From: Thermocatellispora tengchongensis | GTDB lineage: Bacteria > Actinomycetota > Actinomycetes > Streptosporangiales > Streptosporangiaceae | Assembly (NCBI RefSeq): GCF_014202315.1 | Contig: NZ_JACHGN010000019.1 | Span: 123,944 to 187,943 of the forward strand | DNA: 64,000 nt | Direction: 5' to 3' | Part shown: in pieces, positions 27,271 to 40,501 of the stretch | Numbering within the stretch: position 1 is the first letter of the stretch | Layout: every line of letters starts with the position of its first letter | The notes under the pieces: model-generated | The model's database searches: none | Seen by the model: the letters and a program-made list of their open reading frames with translations, nothing else | What the model was told of the DNA's origin: nothing | Translations under genes and position numbers: made by a program

Positions 27271-27360
27271 CGCAGCTTCCTTCCGCCGGCTGGATCGTCA
27301 CGGCGTGTCGTATATGCCCGACTCGACGGAGGGACACGCTGTCCCGTAGTCAACCATGTA

Positions 27361-27378
27361 CGATTCGTTGCCGAATCG
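27361..27378. promoter_or_regulatory. Inverted repeat upstream of the TPR-like gene
   Basis: CGATTCG-TTGC-CGAATCG has perfect 7-bp arms in a lower-GC patch about 65 bp before GTG 27442. It is a candidate operator for either flanking divergent gene. Confidence 0.45.
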
Positions 27379-27441
27379 AGGAGCCTGTCCGCTGTGCCCA
27401 ATGTCCCGGCAAAATGGAGCGTCGCTCGGTAGTCTCGCGGT

Positions 27442-27978
27442 GTGGCGAATGTGACGCGTGAGCACCTTGATCGGTTGCTGGAGCATGCCCTTCTGGCGGA
27501 CGACCACGAGTCGCTGGCCAGGCAACTTGACGAGCTCGCACAGTCGTACGTGTCGGGCGACGTCTCCCGCGCGGCCATCCTCGCCCTGGCCGCCGAGGAG
27601 TGGCGCCAGGCAGGCCAGCCCGCGCGCGCCCTCGACTGCTTCCAGCGTGCGGTTGACGACGGCGGCGAGGTGGCGGTGGACCCCCGCGCCGGGATCGCCG
27701 ACACCCTCTTCGAACTCGACCGCCCCGACGAGGCCCGCCAGATAATCGCCAAGATCCACAGCGAGGGCACCGCGTCCCCCGCCACGATCCTCAACATCGC
27801 CGAGACCCTCGCCGCCTACGGCGACCTCAAAGCCGCCCACGAGTGGGCCACCCAGGGCGTCCTGCTGTTCACCCCCGGCGACGAGAACCCCGAACACGCC
27901 GCCCTCCTGCGCGCCCGCTACCGCATCCGCCTCGACCTCGGCCTCCCCGAGGACGAACTCGACGCCCAGCTCTCCTGA
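27442..27978 (+). CDS. TPR-like repeat protein
   Basis: A 178-residue soluble all-helical protein. Repeating helix pairs with Ala/Gly packing positions (AAEEWRQAGQPARALDCFQ, ADTLFELDRPDEARQIIAK, IAETLAAYGDLKAAHEWAT) fit three to four tetratricopeptide-type units. It is probably a protein-interaction scaffold. Similar stand-alone proteins are common in actinobacteria without a known role. It starts at GTG 27442 and stands alone, divergent from the coiled-coil membrane protein. Confidence 0.78.
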   Translation: MANVTREHLDRLLEHALLADDHESLARQLDELAQSYVSGDVSRAAILALAAEEWRQAGQPARALDCFQRAVDDGGEVAVDPRAGIADTLFELDRPDEARQIIAKIHSEGTASPATILNIAETLAAYGDLKAAHEWATQGVLLFTPGDENPEHAALLRARYRIRLDLGLPEDELDAQLS

Positions 27979-29014
27979 CCCCGGCCCTCCGCCAGGGCAC
28001 CCCTGAGGGGTCGTGTCCGGCGTGGGTGTGTCACCGTTCGGGAGGAGGCGGCCGGAGGGTGTCGCGTTTCCGCAAGTTGCGGCATCCACCCCCATCCCGT
28101 CGGGCGCAAGATCCACCGTTGCCCGGACACTCCCTCCGGCGTCGGTGTCTGCGGGGGGCCACGGGGAGGCTAGGCGCGCGCGCCTCTGTCGGGGTTCCGC
28201 GCGCGTCCGCAGGGTTCGGTGCCCCTCTGCCGGGGTTCCAACGCACGGGTCCTGGGCGCGCTCGCGTGGCGGCGAGGGGATGGGCGTTCGCGCATGGCGG
28301 CGGTTGGGCGCGCGTGGGGCGGTGGGATGGGCGTGCCGGGGTGGGGGCGGATGGGTGGGCGTGGGGCGGCGCGATGGCGCGCGCATGGCGGCGCGATGGG
28401 TAGGTACGTACCGGTGCGCGGTGATGGGGCACACGGGTCACGTCCCTCCGGCTCGCGCGTGCGTCAGGGCGCGATGGGCACGGCCGCACGGCCTTGCCTT
28501 GGCAGGCGTCGGCGGCTCTCGTGGGTGAGGGTGCCGGTCATCCGGCTCCGGGCCAGATCGACTATGGCGCTTGCCTCGGCCGGGCGCAGCGCGCTGGAGG
28601 CCGGTGGCCGGGCGCACCGCCTGGCTACGGCACTGCCGGTTGCGGCAGTGTCGGCTGCGGCACTGCCCTGCGGTGCCGCAGGTGCGCGGCGTGGGTGCCG
28701 CGCACCCTCGCGGCCGCCCGCTGCCGCCACGTGTTCTCCCGTGGCGGCAGTGGCACCTCGCCGATGACGGTGTCGATGAAGCCCATGACGGTGTCGATGA
28801 ACGGGGAGGCACTTCGGCGGCACCACCTCGCCCCATAGTGCGGCAGCGCCTGCTGGGTGTGCGGGACCACGGCGTCCGGGAAGACCGCCTCCCGCAGCGC
28901 GGAGGTTGACCCCAGCCGGTGCCCGTCCCGGTCCTCAGGCGGCCCGACGTCCGCCACGACGGGCCCCGTACGCCCCTCCATCCGGGACTGGGACCGGTGT
29001 GCCATCGTGGCTGG
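27979..29014. other. One-kilobase region without a supportable gene
   Basis: I see no gene with motif or ribosome-binding-site support. From about 28250 to 28420 the plus strand is a G-rich patchwork of GGGCGTGG, GGCGCGATGG and similar words. From 28610 to 28706 lie several nested inverted repeats built on GGCAGTG/CACTGCC and GCGGCA/TGCCGC. At about 28765-28802 a 21-bp unit containing ATGACGGTGTCGATGAA occurs twice. A small minus-strand reading frame reads this last repeat as FIDTVMG/FIDTVIG, but its support is weak. Confidence 0.45.
28681..28706. terminator. Perfect 10-bp hairpin in gene-free region
   Basis: GGTGCGCGGC (28681-28690) pairs with GCCGCGCACC (28697-28706) around GTGGGT. It is terminator-like and could serve either strand. 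It ends a run of smaller hairpins from about 28625. Confidence 0.5.
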
Positions 29015-29692
29015 TTACCAGGCCGGGAGCAGGCGGAGGGGGAGGGATGTCGTGCCCAGGGCCTCGGCGCCGGTGAGAAGGGCCGCCGGGGCGGGGCTGA
29101 TCGACGCCGGGGCGGTCTCGGGGGCCGAGGGGAGGGCCGGGAGGCCGGGGATGTCGGGGAGGGTGGGAAGGGCGGGGAGGCTGTCCTGGGCCGGGAGGGG
29201 CTGCCTCGTGGCCCGGAGCGGCGTGTTCCGCGGGTGCCTGGCGGAGGTGTGGGGCCGGAGTGCGGCGGCCGGGTGGGCGGTGGTCGTGGCCATGCGCTTG
29301 GCGGCGGTGGGGAGGGCGGGCAGGTTGCCGCCCGCGGCGGCGCCGCCGAGGTTGCCCAGGCCGAGGATGGCGGTGGTGCGGGCCAGGCCGGGCAGGCCGG
29401 CCTTCTTGGCGGTGGTCTCCATGGTGCTCAGGACCTCGTCGCCGGCCGGTGGCTTGAAGCGGCGGGAGGTGGCGGTGGCGCGGATGCCGGTGTTCTTCTC
29501 GCACAGGGTGGCGAGGGTGGTGGGGTTCTCCAGCACCGTGAGCATCCGCAGGTCCTGACAGGTGGAGGCGGCGGCCGGGAGCGCGGTGAGCGCGGTCGCG
29601 GCGGCCGCCGCCAGGGCGGTTCCCACGGCGATCCCGATGCGCCGGGCCGGGCGCCGTGCGGCGCCCTGCCGGTTTCCTGCTGCGTTCGACAT
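29015..29692 (-). CDS. Secreted Ala/Pro-rich protein
   Basis: A 225-residue exported protein. A signal peptide (basic start, core IAVGTALAAAAATALTALPAAAS) is cut near ASTC. The mature part has two Cys within the first 25 residues (CQDLRMLTVLENPTTLATLC), then an Ala/Thr-rich stretch. A repetitive Leu-Pro segment (LPALPTLPDIPGLPALPS) recalls surface-associated actinomycete proteins. AGGGGGACG precedes ATG 29692. No family recognised. An 18-bp tandem repeat lies directly upstream. Confidence 0.72.
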   Translation of the reverse strand: MSNAAGNRQGAARRPARRIGIAVGTALAAAAATALTALPAAASTCQDLRMLTVLENPTTLATLCEKNTGIRATATSRRFKPPAGDEVLSTMETTAKKAGLPGLARTTAILGLGNLGGAAAGGNLPALPTAAKRMATTTAHPAAALRPHTSARHPRNTPLRATRQPLPAQDSLPALPTLPDIPGLPALPSAPETAPASISPAPAALLTGAEALGTTSLPLRLLPAW

Positions 29693-29708
29693 GCACGTCC
29701 CCCTGGTC

Positions 29709-29744
29709 GTGTCGGTGTCTTCGACCGTGTCGGTGTCTTCGACG
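29709..29744. repeat. 18-bp tandem repeat upstream of secreted-protein gene
   Basis: Units 29709-29726 and 29727-29744 match over 17 of 18 bases (GTGTCGGTGTCTTCGAC plus one base). They lie 17-52 bases before ATG 29692 on the minus strand, in the leader or promoter of that gene. Confidence 0.8.
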
Positions 29745-29812
29745 GACGCCGAAGCTAGCAGGGGCGTGCGGGCCGCTCGCGGACTTGGGCCAATGGTGGG
29801 GAAGTGCTTACC

Positions 29813-32407
<2,595 letters not shown>

Positions 32408-32453
32408 GGCGGCTTCCCCCCGTAGCAAGGTTCGTGGCAGTTCGTATGGTTCG

Positions 32454-32801
32454 TCAGGCGGGTGGCAGTTCGTAGCGGATCAGCGCGCGGATCATGGAGA
32501 GCTCGGCCCGGAGCCGGTGGACCTCCTCGCGGAGGCGGATGTTCTCGTTCTCCAACTCCAGGATCCGCTTGATGCCGGCGAGGTTGATGCCCTCCTCCTG
32601 GGAGAGCCGCTGCACCTCGCGCAGCAGCACGATGTCTCGGGTGGAGTACAGGCGGCCACGACCGGCCGTACGGCCCGGACTGACCAGGCCGAGCCGGTCG
32701 TACTGCCGCAGGGTCTGCGGGTGCAGACCCGAAAGCTGCGCCGCCACCGAGATCACGTAGACGGGTGTCTCGTCGGACAGATCGAAGTAGTTGGCGTCCA
32801 T
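32454..32801 (-). CDS. hspR: HspR, MerR-family heat-shock repressor
   Basis: A 115-residue repressor. The MerR-type winged HTH (about 14-80) includes [20 protein letters not shown] and [11 protein letters not shown]; a coiled coil follows ([21 protein letters not shown]). HspR binds HAIR elements and uses DnaK as co-repressor. Its gene lies 4 bp after dnaJ in the dnaK operon, and two HAIR elements flank that operon's promoter, so feedback control is evident from the arrangement. Confidence 0.96.
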   Translation of the reverse strand: MDANYFDLSDETPVYVISVAAQLSGLHPQTLRQYDRLGLVSPGRTAGRGRLYSTRDIVLLREVQRLSQEEGINLAGIKRILELENENIRLREEVHRLRAELSMIRALIRYELPPA

Positions 32802-32805
32802 GGGA

Positions 32806-33984
32806 TCACTCGCTTCTGGCCAGCTCTATCAGCTCGGCGCGCGGGTCCTGGCCGGCGGTGATGTCGCGGAACTCGGTGAGCAGGCCGCGTGCCTTGTCGT
32901 CCAGGTTCTGCGGCACGGCCACCTCGACCGTGACGAGCATGTCGCCCTTCGTGCCGTCCTTGCGCGCCACCCCACGGCCGCGGACCCGGAAGGTCCGGCC
33001 GTTGGGCGTGCCCTCGGGGATGCGCACCGTCACCGGCATCCCCTTCAGCGTGGGCACCTTGATCTCCGCGCCGAGCGCCGCCTCGGCGAACGTGACCGGC
33101 ACGGTGATCGTCAGGTTCTCGCCCGAGCGGCCGAAGACCGGGTGCGGCTTGACGTGGATCTGCACGTACAGGTCGCCTGCCGGGCCGCCGTTCTCGCCGG
33201 GCGCCCCCTTGCCCTTCAGGCGGATGCGCTGGCCGTCGCCCACGCCCGCGGGGATGCGGGCCTGGATCGTACGGGTGCTCTTGCCGCGCCCGCTGCCCTC
33301 GCAGACCGGGCACGGGTCGTCCACGATCAGGCCGCGGCCCTTGCAGTCGCGGCACGGCTCGGAGAAGGCGAAGTTGCCCAGGTTGCGGCTGGCCGCGCCG
33401 GTGCCGTCGCACGTCGGGCAGACGCGCGGGGTGGTGCCGGCCCTGGCCCCCGTGCCCGAGCAGGCCGAGCAGGCGGAGGAGCTGGTCAGCCGCAGGGACA
33501 CCGTGGTGCCCTGCGCGGCCTCGGTGAAGCTCAGCGTCACCTCGGACTCGATGTCCTGGCCGCGCCGCGGGCGCGTGCCGGTGGTCGTGCGCCCGCCCCC
33601 GCGGTTGAACAGTCCGCCGAAGATGTCGCCGATCCGCTCGCCCGCCCCGGTGCCGCCGCCCGTGCCGCCGAACAGGTCGCCGAAGTCGAAGGGGAACCCG
33701 CCGCCACGGGGGGCGCCGCCCCCCGTGTAGCCGCCGAGCCCGCCCGATCCGAACAGGGTGCGCGCCTCGTCGTACTCCTTGCGCCGCTTGGCGTCGGAGA
33801 GGACGTCGTAGGCCTCCGAGACCTCCTTGAACTTGGCCTCGGTCTGCGTGTTGCCCTGGTTGGCGTCGGGGTGGTACTGCCTGGCCAGCTTGCGGTACGC
33901 CTTCTTGATCTCTTCGGCTGTCGCGGTCTTGGGCACACCAAGGACGGCGTAGTAGTCCTTCTCCAGGTAGTCCTTGGTGCTCAT
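32806..33984 (-). CDS. dnaJ: DnaJ co-chaperone
   Basis: A 392-residue type I J-protein that stimulates DnaK ATPase and delivers clients. The J domain (about 10-75) has the HPD triad in [11 protein letters not shown] Gly/Phe-rich segment (about 78-130) comes next. The zinc centre has four CxxCxGxG motifs ([32 protein letters not shown]), followed by the two beta substrate domains. Third gene of the dnaK operon, 31 bp after grpE and 4 bp before hspR. Actinobacteria often carry a second dnaJ elsewhere. Confidence 0.97.
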   Translation of the reverse strand: MSTKDYLEKDYYAVLGVPKTATAEEIKKAYRKLARQYHPDANQGNTQTEAKFKEVSEAYDVLSDAKRRKEYDEARTLFGSGGLGGYTGGGAPRGGGFPFDFGDLFGGTGGGTGAGERIGDIFGGLFNRGGGRTTTGTRPRRGQDIESEVTLSFTEAAQGTTVSLRLTSSSACSACSGTGARAGTTPRVCPTCDGTGAASRNLGNFAFSEPCRDCKGRGLIVDDPCPVCEGSGRGKSTRTIQARIPAGVGDGQRIRLKGKGAPGENGGPAGDLYVQIHVKPHPVFGRSGENLTITVPVTFAEAALGAEIKVPTLKGMPVTVRIPEGTPNGRTFRVRGRGVARKDGTKGDMLVTVEVAVPQNLDDKARGLLTEFRDITAGQDPRAELIELARSE

Positions 33985-34015
33985 CTATTGCGTCCTTCGA
34001 TCAAGAGGGGTGGTT

Positions 34016-34711
34016 TCAGTTCTCCGACGTGCCCTGCGCGCCGGGCTCACCGGAGGTCTCGCCGGACGGCTCGGCCCGCTCGGCCTGATCGGCGGCCGGC
34101 GCCGCCTGCGCCGCGGGCTCCTCGGGCTCGGCCACCGCCACCCTCGCCGGGCGGATGACCCGCTCGCCGATGCGGTAGCCGGGCTGCAGGATCTTGACGC
34201 AGGTCGGCTCGGTCACGTCGGGAGAGTAGCTGTGCATCAGCGCCTCGTGCACCGTCGGGTCGAACTGGTCGCCCTCGGCGCCGAAGGGCACCAGGCCCAG
34301 CTTGGTGAGCGCCGCCTCCAGCGACTCGCTCACCTTGGCGAATCCGCCGGTGAGCTCGCCGTGCTCGCGGGCCCTGCCGATGTCGTCGAGCACCGGGAGC
34401 AGCTCCATGAGCGCCCCCGCCACCGCCTGCTCGCGCACCGCGACCTGGTCACGCTGCACGCGCTTGCGGTAGTTCGAGTACTCGGCCTGCAGCCGCTGCA
34501 GGTCGGCGGTGCGCTCGGCGAGCTGCTCGGCGATGTCGCCCGGGGCGGCGGGCGCGCTCGCGGACGCGCCCGCTCCGTCGCCGGCGGTCTCGCCCGAGGG
34601 CGGGGGCGCGGCGTGCGCCCCCCGGCTCCGCGCCTCGCCCGTCTCGGGGTCGATCTTCCGGTTGTCGCGGATCACCGGCTCCTGATCGGGCCCGTTCTCA
34701 CGCGTGTTCAC
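34016..34711 (-). CDS. grpE: GrpE nucleotide exchange factor
   Basis: A 231-residue GrpE, the ADP/ATP exchange factor of DnaK. A disordered acidic N-terminus (about 1-60) is followed by the long dimer coiled coil (LAERTADLQRLQAEYSNYRK) and the beta-wing with FDPTVHEALMH and VTEPTCVKILQPGYRIGERV. The C-terminal Ala/Glu/Pro extension is typical of actinobacteria. GAGGAGGAACG precedes GTG 34711. It starts 28 bp after dnaK. Confidence 0.96.
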   Translation of the reverse strand: MNTRENGPDQEPVIRDNRKIDPETGEARSRGAHAAPPPSGETAGDGAGASASAPAAPGDIAEQLAERTADLQRLQAEYSNYRKRVQRDQVAVREQAVAGALMELLPVLDDIGRAREHGELTGGFAKVSESLEAALTKLGLVPFGAEGDQFDPTVHEALMHSYSPDVTEPTCVKILQPGYRIGERVIRPARVAVAEPEEPAAQAAPAADQAERAEPSGETSGEPGAQGTSEN

Positions 34712-34739
34712 GGATCGTTCCTCCTCGTCGCAGCCCGCG

Positions 34740-36824
<2,085 letters not shown>

Positions 36825-36837
36825 CTAAGGTCGCGGC

Positions 36838-37296
36838 TCAGGCGCCGTCGATCACCTTCCGGTCGCCCAGCGGGGCCTTGAGGGTGACCGTGGTCGTCTT
36901 CTCGATGGCTATCTCAATACAGGCGACGTTCTGGGCGTCCTGTGGAGTTCCCTCGTACAGCGTGATCTCCACCGTGCGGTCGGTCTCCTTGACGTCCACC
37001 CGGTCGAGGGTGTGGCACGGCTCCACGCCGGAGGTCCACAGGATCTGCACCCGGTTCGTGTCGCCGACGGGCGTCACCTTGGTCCAGCGGATCGGGCGCG
37101 GGTCGGCGACCCCGCCCTTGGGCGTGACCGGGCTCGGCGACGCGTACGGCGCGCTGGGCGCCGGCGTCGCGACCGGCGCGCTCGTCGATACGGGCTCGTC
37201 GGGCGAGCCGGTGGCGCCGGAGGGCGTCGCGCTGGTGGCGCCGCCACATCCCGTGGCGAGCAGCAGGCCGGAGAGCAGAAGGGTGGCTGTGGTCAT
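36838..37296 (-). CDS. Small lipoprotein of unknown function
   Basis: A 152-residue exported lipoprotein: MTTATLLLSGLLLATGC with a lipobox Cys at 17, then a Ser/Pro/Thr/Ala-rich tether (about 18-60) and a beta-rich domain (RIRWTKV-like start, VDVKETDRTVEITLYEG, TTTVTLKAPLGDRKV) with two Cys. I prefer ATG 37296 because AGGGG lies seven bases upstream; ATG 37302 is also possible. It is the gene upstream of the dnaK promoter on the same strand. Family not recognised. Confidence 0.75.
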   Translation of the reverse strand: MTTATLLLSGLLLATGCGGATSATPSGATGSPDEPVSTSAPVATPAPSAPYASPSPVTPKGGVADPRPIRWTKVTPVGDTNRVQILWTSGVEPCHTLDRVDVKETDRTVEITLYEGTPQDAQNVACIEIAIEKTTTVTLKAPLGDRKVIDGA

Positions 37297-37405
37297 CCGC
37301 ATACCCCTACAACGTGCCTGGTCGCGCCCCGGTTCATCCCGGGGCGTTGACGGACGGCATGCCGGCACTTAAATTCATCGCATGATGAAATTAGAGGAGG
37401 CGGCG

Positions 37406-38116
37406 GTGGCCGTACGGGATCTCCGGGTCCGGCGCGGGCGGCGGGAGGTGCTGCGCGGGCTGACCTTCACCGTGCCGCGCGGCGGCGTCGTCGGCCTGCT
37501 CGGGCCGAGCGGATGCGGCAAGACCACGCTGATGCGCGCGATCGTCGGCGTGCAGATCGTCGAGAGCGGCACGGTCACCGTGCTGGGCGAGCCCGCGGGC
37601 AGCCCGCCCCTGCGCGCCCGCGTCGGCTACTCCACCCAGAGCCCCGCCGTGTTCTCCGACCTGACCGTCGCCGAGAACCTGGCCTACTTCGCCTCCGTGC
37701 TCGGCGCGCCCAGGAGCGACGTGTCCCGCGTGATCGAGGAGGTCGGCCTCACCGGCGCCGCGCGGCAGCTCGCCGGCACTCTGTCCGGCGGCCAGCGCGG
37801 CCGGGCGAGCCTGGCGGTGGCCCTGCTCGGACGGCCCGAGCTGCTGGTGCTCGACGAGCCGACCGTCGGCCTGGACCCGGTGCTGCGCGAGGAGCTGTGG
37901 ACGCTGTTCCACCGGCTCGCCGGCGACGGCGTCACCCTGCTCGTCTCCAGCCACGTCATGGACGAGGCGGCGCGCTGCGGGCGCCTGCTGCTGATGCGCG
38001 AGGGCGCGATCCTCGCCGACGACTCGCCCGCCGCCCTGCTGGCGCGCACGGGCGGCAGGGACCTGGAGGCGGCCTTCCTCCGCCTCATCGCGGAACGGGA
38101 GGCGCAGCCGGCATGA
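37406..38116 (+). CDS. ABC-2 type exporter ATPase
   Basis: A 236-residue ATPase. It has Walker A GPSGCGKTTL, signature LSGGQRGRASLAVALL, Walker B LLVLDEPTVGLDP and switch His in VSSHVMDEA. AGAGGAGG lies five bases before GTG 37406, which makes that a better start than the ATGs at 37382/37385. It belongs to the drug/antibiotic-export-like subgroup. The stop codon overlaps the start of the permease gene (ATGA), so the two work together. Confidence 0.93.
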   Translation: MAVRDLRVRRGRREVLRGLTFTVPRGGVVGLLGPSGCGKTTLMRAIVGVQIVESGTVTVLGEPAGSPPLRARVGYSTQSPAVFSDLTVAENLAYFASVLGAPRSDVSRVIEEVGLTGAARQLAGTLSGGQRGRASLAVALLGRPELLVLDEPTVGLDPVLREELWTLFHRLAGDGVTLLVSSHVMDEAARCGRLLLMREGAILADDSPAALLARTGGRDLEAAFLRLIAEREAQPA

Positions 38117-38847
38117 ACGTGTCGATCACCCTGGCCACCGCGCGGCGGATCATGACCCAGCTCCGGCACGACCACCGTACGGTCGCGCTGATGCTGCTGG
38201 TGCCGTCGCTGGTGATGATCCTGCTCTACTACGTGATCGACGACGAGCGGGCGTTCGGGCAGTGGGCGCCGGTCCTGCTGTGCCTGTTCCCGTTCCTGGT
38301 GATGTTCCTGGTCACCTCGATCGGCACGCTGCGCGAGCGCGCCTCCGGCACCCTGGAGCGGCTGATGGCCTCGCCGCTGGGCAAGCTGGACCTGCTGCTC
38401 GGGTACGGGATCGCGTTCGGCCTCATGGCCTGTCTCCAGGTCGCGCCGGCGCTGGCGGTGTCGCTGACCTGGCTCGGCCTCGACCTGGCCGGCTCGGCCG
38501 CGCCCCTGGTCGTGGTGGCGGTGCTCAACGCCCTGCTCGGCACCGCGTTCGGGCTGCTGTGCAGCGCGTTCGCGCGCACCGAGTTCCAGGCGGTGCAGTT
38601 CATGCCGGTCGTCATGATGCCGCAGATCCTGCTCGGCGGGGTGATCGTGCCGCGCGACCAGATGGCCACGGCGCTGGAGTGGATCTCCAACGCGCTGCCG
38701 CTGTCGTACGCGGTGGACGCGATGCGCGAGGCCGTCACCGCGAGCGAGGTCGGCCCCTCCTTCTGGCGCGACGTGACCGTGGTCGGCGGGTCGGCGCTGC
38801 TCGCCCTGGCGCTCGGCGCCGCGACCCTGCGCCGCCGCACCCCATGA
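38113..38847 (+). CDS. ABC-2 type exporter permease
   Basis: A 244-residue ABC-2 membrane subunit with six hydrophobic segments. It has the family's GTLRERASGTLERLMASPLGK loop after helix 2 and the re-entrant LLGGVIVPRDQMATALEWIS segment before the last helix. Translationally coupled to the ATPase gene by a 4-bp overlap. The pair resembles daunorubicin/nodulation-type exporters; substrate unknown. Confidence 0.92.
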   Translation: MNVSITLATARRIMTQLRHDHRTVALMLLVPSLVMILLYYVIDDERAFGQWAPVLLCLFPFLVMFLVTSIGTLRERASGTLERLMASPLGKLDLLLGYGIAFGLMACLQVAPALAVSLTWLGLDLAGSAAPLVVVAVLNALLGTAFGLLCSAFARTEFQAVQFMPVVMMPQILLGGVIVPRDQMATALEWISNALPLSYAVDAMREAVTASEVGPSFWRDVTVVGGSALLALALGAATLRRRTP

Positions 38848-38927
38848 ACCTCCCCGGTACGGCCGCCCGGTGCGCGTAGTGTGGATTGTCTCCCTCCGCC
38901 CGTGAGCGACTACGGAAGGTGAGACTC

Positions 38928-39866
38928 ATGCTGCGCCGACTCATGCTCGCCGCCGCCCGCCACGAGCGGGCCGAGCACCTCGCCCGCTCCTCGGCCCCCG
39001 TACGCCGCCTCGTCGCCCGGTACGTCGCCGGCGAGACCGCCGACGACGCCGTGCGCGCCGCGCGCGGCCTGACCGCGCTCGGCATGCGGATCGCCGTGGA
39101 CCACCTCGGCCCCGCCGGAGAGGACACCGTGCCGGGAGGTCAGGAGGCCGGCGTCCGCGCCTACCTCGACCTGATCGACCGCCTCGCCGCGGCCGGGCTC
39201 GCCGCGGGCGCCGACGTCTCACTGCGGCCCTCCGCGCTCGGCCTGGGCCCCTCCGGGCACCGCGCCGCCGACATGACGGCCGCGGCCGAGCCCGTCTGCG
39301 CCGCGGCCGCCGCCGCAGGCGCCACCGTCACCCTGATGCCCGAGGAGTTCACCCAGGTCGAACCCGCCCTGGAGGCCCTGGAGACCCTGCGCAAGGAGCA
39401 CCCCGACGTGGGCGTGGCCGTGCAGGCGTACCTCCGGCAGGCCGAGGACCACTGCCGCGCCCTGGCCGGCCCCGGCTCCCGGGTGCGGCTGACCAAGGGC
39501 GCCTACCGGGCGCCCGAGGCCCTGGCCTACACCACGTCCGCCGAGGTGGACCGCTCGTACGCCCGCTGCCTGAAGATCCTCATGGCCGGCCAGGGCCACC
39601 CCGTCATCGCCACGCACGACCGCCGCCTCCTGGAGATCGCCGCCGCCCTCGCCGTCCTGAACGAGCGCGAACCCGGCGGCTTCGAGTACCAGATGCCCTA
39701 CGGCGTACGCCCCGCCGAGCAACGCCGCATGGCCGCCCTCGGCGCCCCGGTGCGCGTACACGTCCCCTACGGCCCCGGCTGGTACGCCCACCTCACCCGC
39801 CGCATCGCCGAACAACCGGCCGCCCTCGGCCTGACCCCGGTACGTGCCCCGCGGCCCCGCGGCTGA
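38928..39866 (+). CDS. Proline dehydrogenase (monofunctional)
   Basis: A 312-residue FAD-dependent proline dehydrogenase, oxidising L-proline to pyrroline-5-carboxylate at the membrane face. The TIM-barrel motifs are visible: DVSLRPSALGLG, VTLMPEEF, VGVAVQAYLRQ, RVRLTKGAYR, VIATHDRRLL and FEYQMPYGVR. It is the single-domain actinobacterial type, not the PutA fusion. GGAAGG precedes ATG 38928. proC is 1.6 kb downstream, with a LysR gene between. No P5C dehydrogenase gene is adjacent. Confidence 0.93.
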   Translation: MLRRLMLAAARHERAEHLARSSAPVRRLVARYVAGETADDAVRAARGLTALGMRIAVDHLGPAGEDTVPGGQEAGVRAYLDLIDRLAAAGLAAGADVSLRPSALGLGPSGHRAADMTAAAEPVCAAAAAAGATVTLMPEEFTQVEPALEALETLRKEHPDVGVAVQAYLRQAEDHCRALAGPGSRVRLTKGAYRAPEALAYTTSAEVDRSYARCLKILMAGQGHPVIATHDRRLLEIAAALAVLNEREPGGFEYQMPYGVRPAEQRRMAALGAPVRVHVPYGPGWYAHLTRRIAEQPAALGLTPVRAPRPRG

Positions 39867-39895
39867 CGGATCTCATCGCCATTCACACCGATAAA

Positions 39896-39926
39896 GCTAG
39901 AAATAGATGGCCGTCGCGCTAGAAAT
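39896..39926. repeat. GCTAGAAAT direct repeat, 22 bp apart
   Basis: GCTAGAAAT occurs at 39896-39904 and 39918-39926 in a low-GC patch directly after the proline dehydrogenase gene. The 22-bp spacing is close to two helical turns, so a protein-binding function is possible. Confidence 0.45.
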
Positions 39927-39961
39927 GCCGATAATCGCCATAGCAGGGTTTTTGGGCCGCC

Positions 39962-40218
39962 GGCGGGACACCTCTGCCCCACGTCCCTCCGCACTGTGGG
40001 GGGCGGGCGACACCCCGGCCCGCCTCCCTCCGCACGCCGGAGGGTAGGCGCCCCCCGCCCGCGCCTGGGGGCGACACTCCCGCCCGCCTCGGCGCCGTCT
40101 CGCACCCCGCTGTGGGGGCGTGGACCTCCGCCTGCCCCTTCGCGCCGTGGAGGTGCGCGATACTCCCGCCGCGTCCCCCGTGGGGATGCGCGGCACTTCC
40201 GCCCGCTCCAACGGGGGA
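39962..40218. repeat. Degenerate tandem repeat block, about seven units
   Basis: The 635-bp gap between proline dehydrogenase and the LysR gene holds no gene I can support, but 39962-40218 is built from variants of one unit of 24-47 bp. Each begins near GCG-CGACACTCCCGCCCGC and ends near C(G/T)GTGGGG. Units begin at about 39962, 40002, 40047, 40071, 40118, 40154 and 40187. Some contain short hairpins such as CCTCCG...CGGAGG. The remaining bases to 40501 include the LysR promoter region. Confidence 0.6.
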
Positions 40219-40501
40219 TTGGGCGGGGGACGTTAGCGGAGGGTGACGGGGCGGGAAATCGCGGGCTGCGCGTTCGACCGTACGGCGCAGGGGTCGTGCC
40301 GTTCGTCGCACGGGCTCTTGCGGGCGGTGGGGGGCATTCGGTTCGCTCGCCTCCAGCGGGCGGGTGTTGACCTCCGATCGGGGGTCTTGCGCCGGTAGCG
40401 TGGGAGTTGTAGAGGGCTGCCGAGAATGGTGACTCTTCACTCCGACAAGCTGTGGTGATTCCGTCAGTGAATCCAATGGGCTTATTCGATAACATGCCAG
40501 A

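Noticed and set aside
28625..29005. Minus-strand frame encoding a FIDTVMG/FIDTVIG repeat
   Set aside because: No ribosome binding site or family match, and the region is full of inverted repeats; kept only as part of the gene-free description.
39919..40476. Open frames on both strands across the degenerate repeat block
   Set aside because: Translations are Arg/Pro/Gly low complexity on either strand, and the repeat units vary in length and break any common frame.
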